The position numbers and the translations under genes are program-made. Positions 25,290 through 37,949 of a DNA stretch of 64,000 bases are shown piece after piece. The first letter of the stretch is position 1. The number at the start of each line of letters is the position of its first letter. Below the pieces are notes generated by a model that was not told the DNA's origin, made no database searches, and worked only from the letters and a program-made list of their open reading frames with translations. The stretch spans positions 69,588,108 to 69,652,107 of the forward strand of contig OX393577.1 of assembly GCA_947652605.1 (NCBI GenBank), in the 5' to 3' direction. Source of the stretch: Elmis aenea. Lineage: Eukaryota; Arthropoda; Insecta; Coleoptera; Elmidae.

Positions 25290-25790
25290 TTTTATGATTC
25301 AAAAGTTTTGCAATGGTCTTTATATTTACTAAAAATATTATAGACACCTTAAGCAATGCATTTTCACCTTAAGTTGGTTCAAAAACGGTCTAAAATAATT
25401 TTTTACATGTCATCAGCTTTTTTGAAAAAGTTTCAAAAGGATAACCTACCTTACATTTATTACTGTCAAAAATTCAAAAGTCTTGCAATAGCCTTCATAT
25501 TCACTAAAATTGTTCAAGAAACCCAAGGCATTGCATTTCCACCTTAATTTTGTTCAAAAACGACCTAAAACAATTTTTTGCGGCCCTTCAAAATTTTTGA
25601 AAAAAGTTTCAAGTGCATTTTTTTCTTGGCAAAAAGTCGAAAATTGTGCAATAGTCTTCATATTTTCTAAGCATACTAAAGGCACCCTAAGCAATGAATT
25701 TCCACCTTCAACATCGTTGAAAAATAATCCAAGAGTATAACCTTGCATTTTATCTTGGCAAAAATTCCAAACTTTTGCTTTAGCATTAAA
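25290..25790. repeat. ~170-bp tandem repeat array, about three units
   Basis: The marker ttcaaaagttttgcaatgg-tcttcatatttactaaa occurs at about 25298, 25471 and 25636, and the accompanying accttaa-ttgttcaaaaacg block at about 25366, 25541 and 25704 (spacings 163-175 bp). It shares the same consensus as the arrays at 6.6 and 9.5 kb. The short opposed frames at 25356-25802 repeat in step with the array and are artefacts. Confidence 0.8.
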
Positions 25791-26919
25791 GGCGAAAATC
25801 AAAGTTCCTTGCTAATTTTTTAATCTTCGGAGGTCCCCTTATTTTTTATAATAAATCATCCAGGCTGTATTAACCACATTCTTCCCAGAAGTTGCATGGT
25901 TAAATAATGTATCTTCCTAAACAGTTTTTCTTGTCCAATTCGACACTTCAGCTTAACAGGAACACGTAAATTTACAAAGTTAGGACAGCTTAAACCGTCA
26001 GAGCTCCGAACTTATCAAAATGTTTATGAGTCCTTTTACGTCGTGAACTTCATTAAACCGGAAACATTTAAGCTTTCATACAAAAAGTCACTAAGCAACA
26101 ATACTTCGGGCCTGACATGCACTAATAAAATATAAGAGAAAAGGTCACCGATTGTACTTTAGAACAAAAGTTAACTTTGTACTACAAACCTGACAAAACT
26201 TCTAACTCGATGTGAAACCGCCAAGTTTAATAATTAATCAAAATATCCCACAGGCACAATTTCCTATAAACGAAAGATTAGTGGAACTTTAATGCCCCAA
26301 AGCCTAATGCTACAGCAGAAGTTGGACGATTCAAGAAATTTCTTTGGTGATACACTACATTTAACAAGGCCATTATTACACAAACAGGAATCACTGGTAG
26401 CACTATAAGAAACCGAATCGTACAAGTGTATCATGATAAAACCCAGGTTATATTTCATCAACTTTTCAAGAAAACTTATCATCAACCTGTGGCTATACAT
26501 TATGCTATTGTAATGCTTCTTAATGGTGTAGCCAAAATCAATACCAGACTAATTTAAATCTATTGATACGACCAGAAGTTTTTAACGATTTTGTAAGTTT
26601 TATTTAACCTCATAAAGAGTAGAAAACAACATTAATCTAAAACATATACCATCATCATCAACTTTTTTATTTATTTTCGGCCTTAAATGTAATCGTGTAA
26701 TATTAAAAGTTCTGAACACAATACTAAAACATACTATTTAGTTTTCCCTGAGAAACTCTTGAACTAAAAGGGCTATGGCAATTTTCAGATTTATATTCAG
26801 CACCAACTTTTGCCTCAATTTTAACCTTCTAGTTCTTAGAATCTAGTTCTTAGAATTATCAAAATCCCCATGTAGGTTTTGATCTCGAAATTGATGTCTT
26901 GTGTCCAAAGGGTTTTACT
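25791..26919. other. Non-coding stretch
   Basis: No supported gene. A 16-bp direct duplication (ctagttcttagaat twice) is at 26826-26860. Confidence 0.5.
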
Positions 26920-26992
26920 GTTGCCAATTTTTTTTGCGGCCCCCACATTCGGTTACCCCAAATGGGGTCGCGACCCACAATTTAAAGCCCTG
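26920..26992. mobile_element. Solitary hAT-like terminus
   Basis: Read on the minus strand this begins CAGGGCTTTAAATTGTGGGTCGCGACCCCAT, with the palindrome GGGTCGCGACCC near the end, a hallmark of hAT (Charlie-like) termini. No matching opposite end was found nearby. Confidence 0.45.
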
Positions 26993-28301
26993 CCCAAGTG
27001 CACATGATAAAAACCTTCCGGCCAATCCAGTACAAAAATACTGTCTTACTAATCGCGCCAGGCGTGCATAATCCTGAGACACTAATGAGCTTCCACGTAT
27101 TATGGTATTACGGGGGCGAATTTGACATCCATTGTGCTGTTAAAACGCAGTCACCCCCAGTGCGTGTCTCCTCAAACTAGCACTTTCCTTGGCACTGAGG
27201 CATATCTCACATGATGAAGATGTGTTTGCACTAACCATTATAACTATAACTTAGAACTATACACCTTTGTGTTACTGTCTTATACAAACAAGCTTTAATT
27301 AACTCAAACTAACTAAGCTTGCTCACAACGAGGCGATGTCAACGATCCACACGACCCTCCTCCATTGTTTCCCCAAATTTCGAGATTATAAAGCTTCCCG
27401 CAATATGATAAAACAAGGCGTACAAAAAATTCTGAACGCTGATAAGACTCCACGTTCATTATACTCACGAGAAGTATAGTAATCCAAACGAACTTACACC
27501 TAAAGTTTAATATATTACACGTGCACTCTCATCAATTCTAACGTAATTTGCTGGGGGGTGCGTGTTGAACCAAGAATTATTTGATTGACAGTACAGGTTC
27601 ATTAACTTCACTGTCACAGAGTAACATCATTAATTATGTAGACACACCAAAACCACATCTTGAAAAATAACCTCCGTTGATTTTTATCGCAAGGAATAAC
27701 TTCGCCACACGAATAAAAGTGATTAAATGAACACACAGCGAAATGATCTCACAAATCATTTAAAAGGAAATACAACACAACGAACAAACATCCCCAAAAC
27801 CGGTAAACACGTTCTGGAACAACGTGACTATTAGGCAATCGTAGTTCCGCTTAGAAATGCTTTTGAAACAAAGTTATATTCGAAGAGAATTCCCGCAACT
27901 ACGTCTATATTTATCATACAGGTAATTCACGGCTGTTCTGTTTGTGTTCCAAAATTAAATCACTTCAATCAATATGGGTATTTGATAAATGATTTAAATT
28001 AACTGGGTTGGGCATTTAAGCAAAATATGCTTAAGACGAACAGAAGGCTGGAAGACCGATTTAAAAACATTTATTAAAACTAAGTGATTCGTTAAAATTG
28101 CAAGCGACCAAGCGTACATGTCTCTTGAAATAATTTTCTACCATACATTTTCGACTTCTTTATTTAAATTTTCCCCATCCGAAAGAGCATCGGAAAATCC
28201 AAGACACTTTGCCCCGCTTAGCGTACCTTCATTTGCATTTTTAAATCCTCCTAATCGTACAATCAAATCATAAAGAAAAATAAAACGAAACAAGGTCGTA
28301 C
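26993..28301. other. Non-coding stretch
   Basis: No supported gene or element. The 60-codon frame at 26998-27180 is unsupported. Confidence 0.5.
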
Positions 28302-28418
28302 TTAAATATCTGTAAAGTTTATTATCCGCCTTTTATCAAACGATTCAGATTCCGCCGATGCCCGTGGCGTACCGTCTTCATTTAGTTGAAACGGTGCCTC
28401 GAAGACGCTCATAAAATT
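28302..28418 (-). CDS. Candidate terminal coding exon
   Basis: Minus strand. After a plausible acceptor (ATCATCGCTTTACGCAG) an open frame of 38 codons reads NFMSVFEAPFQLNEDGTPRA and SAESESFDKRRIINFTDI and stops at TAA. Codon use is GC-richer than the surroundings and typical of coding DNA. It begins in phase 0, which fits the phase-0 donor of the start exon at 39460-39891 on the same strand, so the two may belong to one gene across an ~11-kb intron. This pairing is an inference; the exon itself is not proven. No family recognised. Confidence 0.35.
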   Translation of the reverse strand, partial: NFMSVFEAPFQLNEDGTPRASAESESFDKRRIINFTDI

Positions 28419-29103
28419 CTGCGTAAAGCGATGATGGAATGGAAGACATTTTAATTAAGCTTTAAAATCAACACGAGTTACACAAAAAAAAACTGCAACA
28501 ACCTTTCATAATAATACCCTCGGGTGTGCCATAATAAATGCTTAATTTTAAGCCATTGTCGGTGAAATACAAAAACGTATTGTGTTCTAAAAATAGTGTA
28601 ACTGCATGGAGCATGCACGAAAATTAATATCAACGGCAACTCACAAGAAATAATATTAATTTCGCGTGTCTTCATCGTATGACGAGAATCCATCAGGTGT
28701 ATTAGTTTCAAAAATATTTTTGTTAAGTGGATGGTGGTGCGGTGGGGCGAAATTTCCTCAAAAAAGCACAAACACTAACGCGACGTTCATTAAGAAATTA
28801 TCATTCGGATCTATAATGAATTAATAATAGGGATTTGAAATCATTAAGGTGACTTTATCCAGACAAAATGAAGACGAATAGTTGTGACCCAACCCTAAAT
28901 TACGTAGTGGCGTGATGAAAACTACTATCAAAAGCTGACCATGGTTCATAATTTTTTATAATCAATTTATCACCTTCTACGTCCTTTGTTGGCTTGAAAA
29001 TATTGTGCTGGCTAAATTGCTTTAACGTGAGGTTAAAACCTCCTTTGAAGGTAAATGTTCTTTTCATCTGCTAAATACACCAACAGTGTGATTCGTTTTA
29101 ATT
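28419..29103. other. Non-coding stretch
   Basis: Nothing supported. The 97-codon minus frame at 28478-28771 has no recognisable motif. Confidence 0.45.
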
Positions 29104-29111
29104 AATACATG

Positions 29112-30204
29112 CAGGGCCGGCCTTAAGCACATTGCACCGATTCCATCGCCTAGGGCCACGAGCTTAAAGGAACCCCGCGCTCAAAAAATACAAAATAAAA
29201 ATACAATGCTTATTAATAGCATAGAAACAAACAGCAATTCTCTATTATATCACTTAAAAAAGTTATTGTTCAATAATGAAATACTAAACTTAAAAAATAA
29301 ACTATATATATACAAATGATCTTGCAAAAGATTTAGATGTTGTCCCACAATTCCAGTTGAAACGTTAACGGAAACGCAAAAGGCAATTTGTCCTCAGACG
29401 ACCCTGTTGTTGATGCAAAGGAAGCATTCAAAATAAACTGTTTTAATCAAGTGTTAGATAAAACACTGCAGTCTCTTCAACCTCGATTTAAACAATAATT
29501 AATAGAGAGAGAGACCATAGATTTATTTAGTTTTTTTTATGGACATTTCACAGTCAATCCAAAGAGACTTCATTAAAATGTGCTGCTGATTTACAAATTG
29601 CTTTAAAATACGGTAAATCGATGGACTTAATTGGATTCATGTTGGCGAAAAAAATAGAAGCTTTAAAAGTAACTATTCCACAAAGTTGTTGCAATCCTTT
29701 TAATATACTTAAATATTTGGCTTGTAATAATCGTCCAAGCTCGTTTCCAAATTTATTTATTGCACTAAGGATCTTCCTTACTATACCGGTAACATTATCT
29801 GCGGGCGAAAGAAGTTTTTCAAAATTAAAATTAACTAAAACGTATTTACGATCCACTATTCCTGAAGAATATTTAAATTCACTCGCAATTATGTCAATTG
29901 AAAGTGAAGTCATGAGGAAGACAACCTATTAAAAGATTTTGCGGAAGAAAAATCTAGAAAGATTAATTTTAATTGGGTTTCTATTTCGTTTATAAAAATA
30001 TGAGTTGTTTTGCTTTCCTTCGTTCATAGTCAATTTGTCAAATTTTATGTTTTGTTATGTTTGTTATAATATTATTTTAGCTTACTTTTGTTTAGAATTT
30101 TATTAAAAAAATAAATTATTTGTATGATAATGTAAATATAATTTTTATGGGGGGGGGGCAGATTGTCCTAGCGTCCGGTCCCGCGCTTACTAGGGCCGGC
30201 CCTG
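29112..30204 (+). mobile_element. hAT transposon relic, 1093 bp, with partial transposase
   Basis: Starts CAGGGCCGGCC and ends GGCCGGCCCTG (11-bp perfect terminal inverted repeats). Flanking octamers AATACATG (29104-29111) and AATACATT (30205-30212) match at 7 of 8: an 8-bp hAT target duplication. The interior carries the 3' part of a transposase gene on the plus strand (see the separate entry for 29400-29935). It is an internally deleted, inactive copy. A run of nine G's sits near 30150. Confidence 0.9.
29400..29935 (+). pseudogene. hAT transposase C-terminal remnant
   Basis: The upstream segment reads AFKINCFNQVLDKTLQSLQP then RFKQ-stop (about 29425-29499). The downstream intact 103-codon stretch (29621-29932) contains FPNLFIALRIFLTIPVT, AGERSFSKLKLTKTYLR and EYLNSLAIMSIE, the hAT dimerisation domain (hATC) of the ZMYM1-like transposase group. 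The catalytic N-terminal two thirds, with the BED finger and first DDE residues, is missing. The frame between the two pieces contains stops. Confidence 0.85.
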
Positions 30205-30212
30205 AATACATT

Positions 30213-30868
30213 AGTACTGTTTAAATATTATAATCAATATAGAACTACTCGTAGTGTGCTAATTGGTTTCCTCGAAATCATGTTATTGTGTGTGGTATTG
30301 AAACTGTTTATTTTCAATGTTACAATTCGACTCCTTGGAGTGATATAATCAGGATAATGAGATGTTTGTGCCTCGAAACGTAACGACGTCAGCATTTCAA
30401 GATCCATTCAATAGATATACTGGAATGGTCTTTTTCTTTAGATAGCTGAATTGAATTGCGAGGGATGAATTTAAATGCCTTTTTTTTGGCGACAAGAAAG
30501 GACGAATTGTTGTTTTGCTGCTGGTCTGAAGTTAGCTAATTTAGATTAATTTTGCTGCTTGTTATATGTTCTGTGATGATGGCAAAAGATTCTTTTAATA
30601 CACAAATTATTTGTTGTTCGTTTTGTAAGCAGTTCATGAACTTAATCTTACGTTTACTTCCAATAATAAATTTATTACTTCAGGATGTCTGCGAAGGAAA
30701 TTAAATGTTTTAAATTACTGATTGCAAACGACTGTTCAGCTGTATACAATGTCAATGGATATTGTGCAAGTCACCAGGAAAAATAATATTCGTAGTTTAA
30801 TTTCTTGGTGGTATGGGTTGCGAGTCCAACAAAAACAATTTAATAAAATGTTACGAAAAGCAATAAAA
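30213..30868. other. Non-coding stretch
   Basis: Nothing supported between the hAT element and the open frames that begin at 30869. Confidence 0.5.
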
Positions 30869-32098
30869 CTAAGTTATTTTCCTTTTATATGTTGTTAGAT
30901 CGTTTAAAAGGCTGTTATATATTAAACGCCAGTCACAGATGGTATTGTTTACATCACCGTAGACTTTACCCAGTCCTGACCCAAGTTCCTTATATCGAGC
31001 TAAGTGAGTGAAGCTTTCTGCGTGCTCGGAATTCCAAAACCTGACACTGTTATCCTTACTATACATTATCCCCACATTTGTTTCTATAAAATTGGCCATC
31101 TGGTACGCCATCAAGTATACGAGAAAACATTTTTTCGTTATCTTAACTCGGGTATCTTTTGTTGTTAGTTCAGGAAAATTGCAAATACGTTAATTAAACG
31201 AGGAGGTATTAAGACGTGTTATTTGGAGGGTGGTTGGTCATTTACCATAAATCCGCTTATGTGTGCTTATAAGGGTGCTCTTGCTAACTGTCCGTTATTA
31301 CCGCAGTTTTTCCTGTAATAGTATTAACACGTGATGGGTAAAGCACTCGTGTGCTAGAAAAGATACGTGGGGTTTCCTGAATTCTAGGCTTAACGTGGAT
31401 GGACGAACGAAAGAGCTGTGGTGTGCGCAAAGTAATTTTGAACTGGATTAAAATATGAAAATTGTACGTTTTCTTTTGCGTGAAAATTATTGTGGCCATA
31501 ATATTTACAAGTGTAATTGTAATACTTTAAACAATTTTGGAAATTATCGATTTCTACAACAATCATCATCAGCGTTCTCGTTTCAACTTTCTTAACAATT
31601 TGAACCGAGAGCTTGTTAATCGCTAAATTTTAGTTGCTGCTAGAATTCTCGATGTATTTTCAAATTTCTGCAACGCAATATAAAAGAGATGGAGGTTCAG
31701 CGCATAATACGTGTTTGTTTGGACATAAAGGCATTAGTATTATAAAAAGTAAAGATATATGGTGACGTTCTTTAAAGTTTTTCCTCTGAGCTGTATCAAC
31801 AAAGTTACATAAATCAGCCCCTGAGTCTTAAGTATTGCTTGTTGAGCGTATTGGAAAAGTGATGAAAAATTCCACATCGTGGACAAATCCGTGGTTTGTT
31901 TATCTCTCTAACAACTAGTACTGTGCTCCTGCTAACGTTGTTTATGTGTCTCGGCGATTTATAATGTTCGTTTCCAATCCATTGAATCTTACTGACTGGA
32001 AAAACGTCTTCGCATTCATCATAGTTTGCACTGCGACATGTATATTTATTCCGAGACAAATGGATCGAAAATAATGGAGCAGAAAGCTGAAGCAAGCA
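30869..32098 (-). other. Cluster of three unexplained minus-strand open frames
   Basis: In transcription order: 32098-31814 (about 95 codons, no ATG at the start; it ends with a CPRCGIFHHF motif that resembles half a zinc finger), 31499-31284 (71 codons with ATG), and 31192-30869 (107 codons open; includes FIETNVGIMYSKDNSVRFW and KELGSGLGKVYGDVNN). All three read in the same direction and look protein-like, but none has a recognised domain and splice sites are weak. This could be a decayed gene or an unknown element; chance cannot be excluded. Confidence 0.22.
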
Positions 32099-34042
32099 CG
32101 TTTAAAAAACTTTTTGTTGTGTTAATATTTATTACAGTATTCAAATTCGAGTTGCAAGACGCAAAATACTGTTCAGAATTGAGTTCAAAATCAAATGAAG
32201 CTACAAGCAAGAAAAATTTGCAAGGGTTTAGATTGTGCTAAAAAACATTTCTCATACGAAATACACTTGTAGATTCTAATTTTTTTTTATTGCGCCATAA
32301 ATCTCAAAGCCTCCTATGTAGCCAACGTATTTTCTTATCAAGATAAGAAAAATAACTACCGGAAATATTAAATCGAAATACATAATCACTAACAAAATAT
32401 AGCATACGCAAGATACGATCTATAATCTTATTTTTAGATTTGGGCATTTATAAAGCTATAAAGTGAAACTGAAACAAACAGCAGGCTGTGTGTGTGTGCC
32501 CCCCGTTCAAGTGTTTTGCGTGACCAACAACATTTGCTTCGCACTTTAGTACATGTATTTACTCGAAATTGTTCCCGGCTTATCACTAAAATCGTTCGAA
32601 ATTGCATCGAACGTATTATAAACAATCAGATAAACTAGAGGGTTTAAATTAGGGCTTCCAGGGGTATTATGGGTTGTACAGAAGTTTTAATATTGATTGT
32701 TTTGAGTGGATGCCTGAACAATAGGATAGAAGTCGAAATAGAATTGGAACTACTAAAACAGTATTGCAGTGATAAATATCAACAGTACCTACAAAATTAG
32801 TTTTAGTGTAACTTTCATCAAATCACTTTGGGTAAGAAATAGTCTTTGAACACTTTTAAAACGTCAGACAGGTTATTTACATCATAAATAACAATTATTT
32901 ACCCCCAGATCTCTCAAAAATTTCCTGAAAAATGGAATCTCCAAAGGACAAATCTAAATTTTTTTAAACTAAAGCATTCACACGTTATTTGCATCCTTAA
33001 AAACAACTATCTATCCTCATAGGGTTAAAATTATGATTTAAAAAAATTGTTAGTGAAAAATGGAATCAAAAACTTTCTCCATACTTTTTTTTAAGTGAAT
33101 CCAAACAATTTTAAACTAAGGTAATTGGCTTTAAACTGTACAGACACGTTATGGTGACATCAAATCACAAATTGTCACCCTAAATTCGCGCTAATAATGA
33201 TGAACTAATTTCCATCAAAAATTTAAAAAGTTCAAAGTCCTAAAAATACTTTCAAACACTTTCTAAATGATGTATAAAAATACAATGCGCAGAAATTAGC
33301 ACTCGCCCAAAATAAACGCGGTTACTTAGCACGCGTTAACTAAGAAATTCCAAAACAATTAAATAAAAACGTTGTAAGGTCGAGGTCAAATTCAATTGAA
33401 AAGCTCGACCGATATATAGTTTCGATTCCAAAGTTAGTGGTAAATGTTTTAATGCTGACATACTTGAAACAACAAAATAGCATGCGATAAAATGAACAGG
33501 TATGCGTAACAAAAATAATTACATATAATTATTATCGCATTAACGTTAAAACAAAAGTCTAACTTCTGTTTCACGTATAATTCAAACATTTAGTTTTCTT
33601 GCAGTATTTACTATATTATTCGGTTTTAAAAAAATCGCTGATCACAACTAATTGTTTTAAGTTGCGATTTTGTCCAAATGTATCCCCTAAAACTCTCGAC
33701 ACATTGATCTGCACACTTCTACAACACGCAATTCAGATCAAAATTTAAAAAATTGAATAAAATGGCTTGTCTCTTTGTATTTCCGCTAAAAATTATGTAC
33801 CCAACTTTCGCAATCCATGGCTATCTTGTTTATACAGAATCTTCTCCTTACTATATTGATCTAAGGTCGCAGAAGCAAAAGCAGAAATTTTTCGTTCACA
33901 GTGAAACGAGAAAAATTTCAAAAATTTAATAAAGAACCAGGAGCTAGCAACAATATTATTTTTAATTTGGCGTTAACTTGTGCTAAGCTAATATTTTTCT
34001 CAACACGTGTAATTGTTTTCAAGCAAATTGTATGCTAGTGGA
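32099..34042. other. Non-coding stretch
   Basis: AT-rich, no supported gene. A short TG run is at 32487-32499. Confidence 0.5.
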
Positions 34043-34168
34043 CAGGACCGGTCATCTATATATCGGGGCCCAGGTGCAACAACTGTTTTAGGGGCTCTTA
34101 TAAAAAATAAAATGATGTAGGTATGCTTTGTGCGTGTCGCAAAATTTGCAAAATTACTTAAGTACCTA
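34043..34168. mobile_element. Truncated hAT-type MITE
   Basis: CAGGACCGGTCATCTATA-tatcggggcccaggtgcaacaactgttttaggggc closely matches the left end of the complete copy at 16822-17064 and continues through its acaaaatttgcaaa / aagtac block (here gcaaaatttgcaaa). The right half and right terminus are absent. Confidence 0.75.
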
Positions 34169-34559
34169 CACTCGTTTTTATCAGAAGACTTTAAACGTAT
34201 TGTAAAAATATATTATCGATTTATAATTAAAACAAGACGCTTTATATTTTCCCGTAATGCAAAAATTGTTGCAAAATTGTTTACTTAAAAAGCGGCTTTA
34301 TCAAGTCAATCAGCTTAAAAGTACAAGATTGAACTTTAAAAATAATTTTAAACTCAAAATTGACCTACCTTTCATCAAAGTAATCAGGGTACATCATCGT
34401 AAGCAACGCTGTTTCCGGTAAAAAAGCACACGTTAATGTTGCGAAAATCACACAATAGGCGCTCAAAATACCGTGAACATTTTAAAAATTGTTTTTGTCT
34501 CATCATTTCCTCAATTGACCTAATTGATATTATAAATGCAACGTGATTTCAGAATCGCT

Positions 34560-34840
34560 ATTCTGCGATCGAGAAGCTGTAAGCCGGCTACAGCAGGACC
34601 CATCGGCGTCAGCTGATTATGGCAAAGTTTATGTAAAACGAGTTTTTTCGATTTTCGGAATATCACGACTTTTGCAAACACTTCCTACCGATAACTTAAC
34701 ACTCCGCGAATAATTTTTACTATCACTACATAGTTTTTGCACGAAATTAACATGAATTACGAGTAAATCAATTTGACGGTGATGATAAAGCGTGTGTATT
34801 TTTGACGGATGAGACGCAATGGCGCGCGCCATCTGTCTTA
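34560..34840 (-). promoter_or_regulatory. CpG-rich, promoter-like patch
   Basis: Unusually GC- and CpG-rich for this region (ggcgcgcgcc palindrome at 34821-34830; gatcg, ccggc, tcggcgtc elsewhere). On the minus strand it resembles an insect 5' leader (agtgtttgcaaaagtcgtgatattcc). A 67-codon ATG frame (34629-34832) lies within it, but I see no strong splice donor. It may be an unmethylated promoter or first exon; unproven. Confidence 0.25.
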
Positions 34841-37800
34841 AGGGACTTGATCAAATAATTCAAACAGGTGTTCCATCGGCCAATTATTTAGCCACAGCAT
34901 TATATTATTACACCCGCGGTGCAACGTTTGCAGAAATATAAAATGCATAAATAGGTTAACTTAAAAAAACAATTTACTACGAAAGATATTCGACATAGAT
35001 TACAAGATTTTTAACTACACTTAATATTACTTAGAAAAAATGAATTTAGTATGGGCCTACATAAGAATTAAAAAGAACTGCGCAGTGAATTTGCAGTAGA
35101 AGTTTAAAAATACAAACAAGTGCCCTTTTTAGATGATTTGGCTAGAGCCAATGGAATGTGAGTAAAAAACTGGACCAAAACCTAACGTCTTCTCTGGCAA
35201 TCAGGCAAATACACAAAAGCTTTAGCAAATTGGAAGACGTTATGCTAAAAATTAAATATTATAATTCAACTGAATCAAACGGTCTAGCATTTCAACAGGC
35301 AGTTCTTCATGAAAACAGTGATTTTCAATTAAACTTATTTATATTAATTAATGATTTACTTGAATTATTCAAGCATTCATCAGAGATAAGTTTGAGAGCC
35401 ACATAAAGATTTTAACGAGATATTTTGCACCAATTATTCATCTCGACAACGAATTTATAAAAATTTCGCCAGTGTAATATAAAATTAATTCCAAAAATGA
35501 ATTATAAAAGATCCGAGATATGCAATTTTCCGTTTCGATACAAGGCAACTTAAGTACTAGAGGTAAAATTCAAATTAGAACTCGCCAGATGAAAAGGCAG
35601 CTACAAATACGAGGAGCTGCTTATTTAAACTAATTATAATAATTAATTTAAATGCATATCCGTAGTTTGCTTCTGACATTTTCTTAGGGATATAAACTTA
35701 TCCCACACTACATGTTCACGAACCATAACGAAAAATCACATTTAATAATCGTGATCTCCACAGTGCGTGTTTTTTGGAATTAATGTTCTGTAGATGCTGT
35801 TTTATATGTTAAAATCAGTGCTGAAGCAAAACCGTTAAATTAAATGATCAGATAGGCGAACAATTTCTATTTTGTTTTTTTAGTGTGGAAGCAACATAAA
35901 AACTTAAGTTAGCGTAGGGTTTGCTGTTTGATCTTAAATATCTCGATCAATTTAATAACATTTCTCGAGATATTCGGCAAGTTTTAGGTTGTGTATTAAT
36001 TAAATAAATTGGTCAACCTGATCGTTCGATTAGCTTAGCTTGAAAAACCGATTATTAACGTCCTTAAGGAATTAAATTTGCAATATTTGTGGAAAACTGA
36101 ATTTTTGGTAATATGCAACTAATTCTTGTTAAACTTGCCATACAGGAGCTTAGCAATCATAAATAAATTTATTGAAAAGCGAGTTGATTCTTCTTTACTT
36201 GTTAAACAATTAATATACCATCCCTGCCCAGAAATTGTTTACTGGAATTAGAACATACAGGTATATTTCAAAACGTTGACATTCGCCATTAGTATGGATC
36301 ACATAAAATATTCTACTGAAGAATCTAAAATTTTCTTTAAATTTGCCAAGAAAAACTAAATTGAAGCTAGATAAACGCCTCATGATAAGAATTTTGGAAT
36401 CCCATCAAACCAAGAAACACATTTCTTTATTATTAAGACTGTTTTCAAAAATTCAACCAGGATTCTTCTGTAGTGCTGTCGTGCTAAAATGTATTTACTA
36501 GACAACCTATGATAATCCGATTTTAAAAATTGCTAGAAAACCTTTTATTATAATTAAAGCAAAATATTAACAAAAAAGCTCGCAAAATTAAAATCAGTTA
36601 AATATAAACCTCACATTAACCACACATTTAAGTGTAAATGTTATTAAGTTGGACCGTAAAACACGTTGTAACAAATTGTTATTAAATTTAATACCATAAA
36701 TCACCATAAACTGCCCGTGTTAAGTCAACACAATCTGATAGTACATTTAAATCTCTTTTTATATTATCTTTCCGTATTCGCGAATACAAAAATTATGAAA
36801 TTATGAAATTATACACAGGCATCGCAACAAACGAACCATTTTAGTTACGCATTGCTAGTGTTGTAATTACAAGAAGTCACTAATTTTCAACAAGATAATA
36901 AAATCTTTGGCATAATTGTGACACACAATTAATTCCCCAATTTTTGAATGAAGAATAAACACATATTTATTGCAATCATGATGTTGATGTTATTATAATT
37001 GGTACTGAAAATAATAATTACATACACTGTGTATATCAAAAAATGAACAGTTCTTTCATGTACAGTAGAATTAAGCGATGACATGTAGTTATTTAGCTCC
37101 TGTAATTTATTCATAACAAATTTTATAACGTGCATGGCGCCAGTATTCTCGAAAATGCAATTAAAAACTCGCTAACGGAGCCTAAAAAATGAGAACACAA
37201 TATTTTGAGGTACACTCAATAAAAAATCGTGTTCGATTTATAACTGTTGCATCTAAATTCTCAGAAATAGTTAATTAACCAACCTCCTAACACATGCAAA
37301 GACGTTGTTAATTGTACATCCTGGAACTTAGATGTGATATGATCAGGAATACATTAAAATCTTGACTAGCATAAATAAAAGCCTTACCGAGTTTTAAGGG
37401 ATATTAAATCGATACAATTTAGCTTACTAAGACAATTATATGCTGTAGTTATCCTATACCTTTATATTAACCATCCTCTTAAAAACACCAAAATAACGTT
37501 GGCAAGTAATAATAACATTATTTTACAAGCATGAAAATAGTTTCAAGTTCATGTACTACTTCAGCGTGAATTGTAGGCGATTATGGAATACCGTACATAA
37601 CAAATATGTTGCGGAGGAGTGCAAACCACAAAACCATATTCAGTTGGTTTGCGTGAAGATTAAGCGGTAAGATTAAATATAAATGTGCGGTAATGCACAA
37701 TATTTACATTAAAAAAAAACTTTAAAACGATACAGTTATGAAATATGATGTTCTAATGCAACTAACGAACCTAATCGTTGTGGGTGGCTGATTAAGATTT

Positions 37801-37949
37801 AAAAAATTAGTTTTATCAACATACTAGTTAAATAGCGCATAAACTGTAATTTCAGATAGCATTAAAATTTATGGAATTGGTGAAACAGATTCCTTAGATA
37901 CATATATTCTGTGTTCCAGTTAGAAGTTACCAGCCTTGTAGATTCTTTA
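34841..37949. other. Non-coding stretch
   Basis: No supported feature. The 82-codon frame at 35158-35406 (plus) starts from GTG, contains no known domain and is within chance length. Confidence 0.45.

Noticed and set aside
25356..25802. Three short overlapping frames with similar peptides (HFHL, KFLKK)
   Set aside because: They repeat with the ~170-bp tandem array and therefore reflect the repeat rather than genes.
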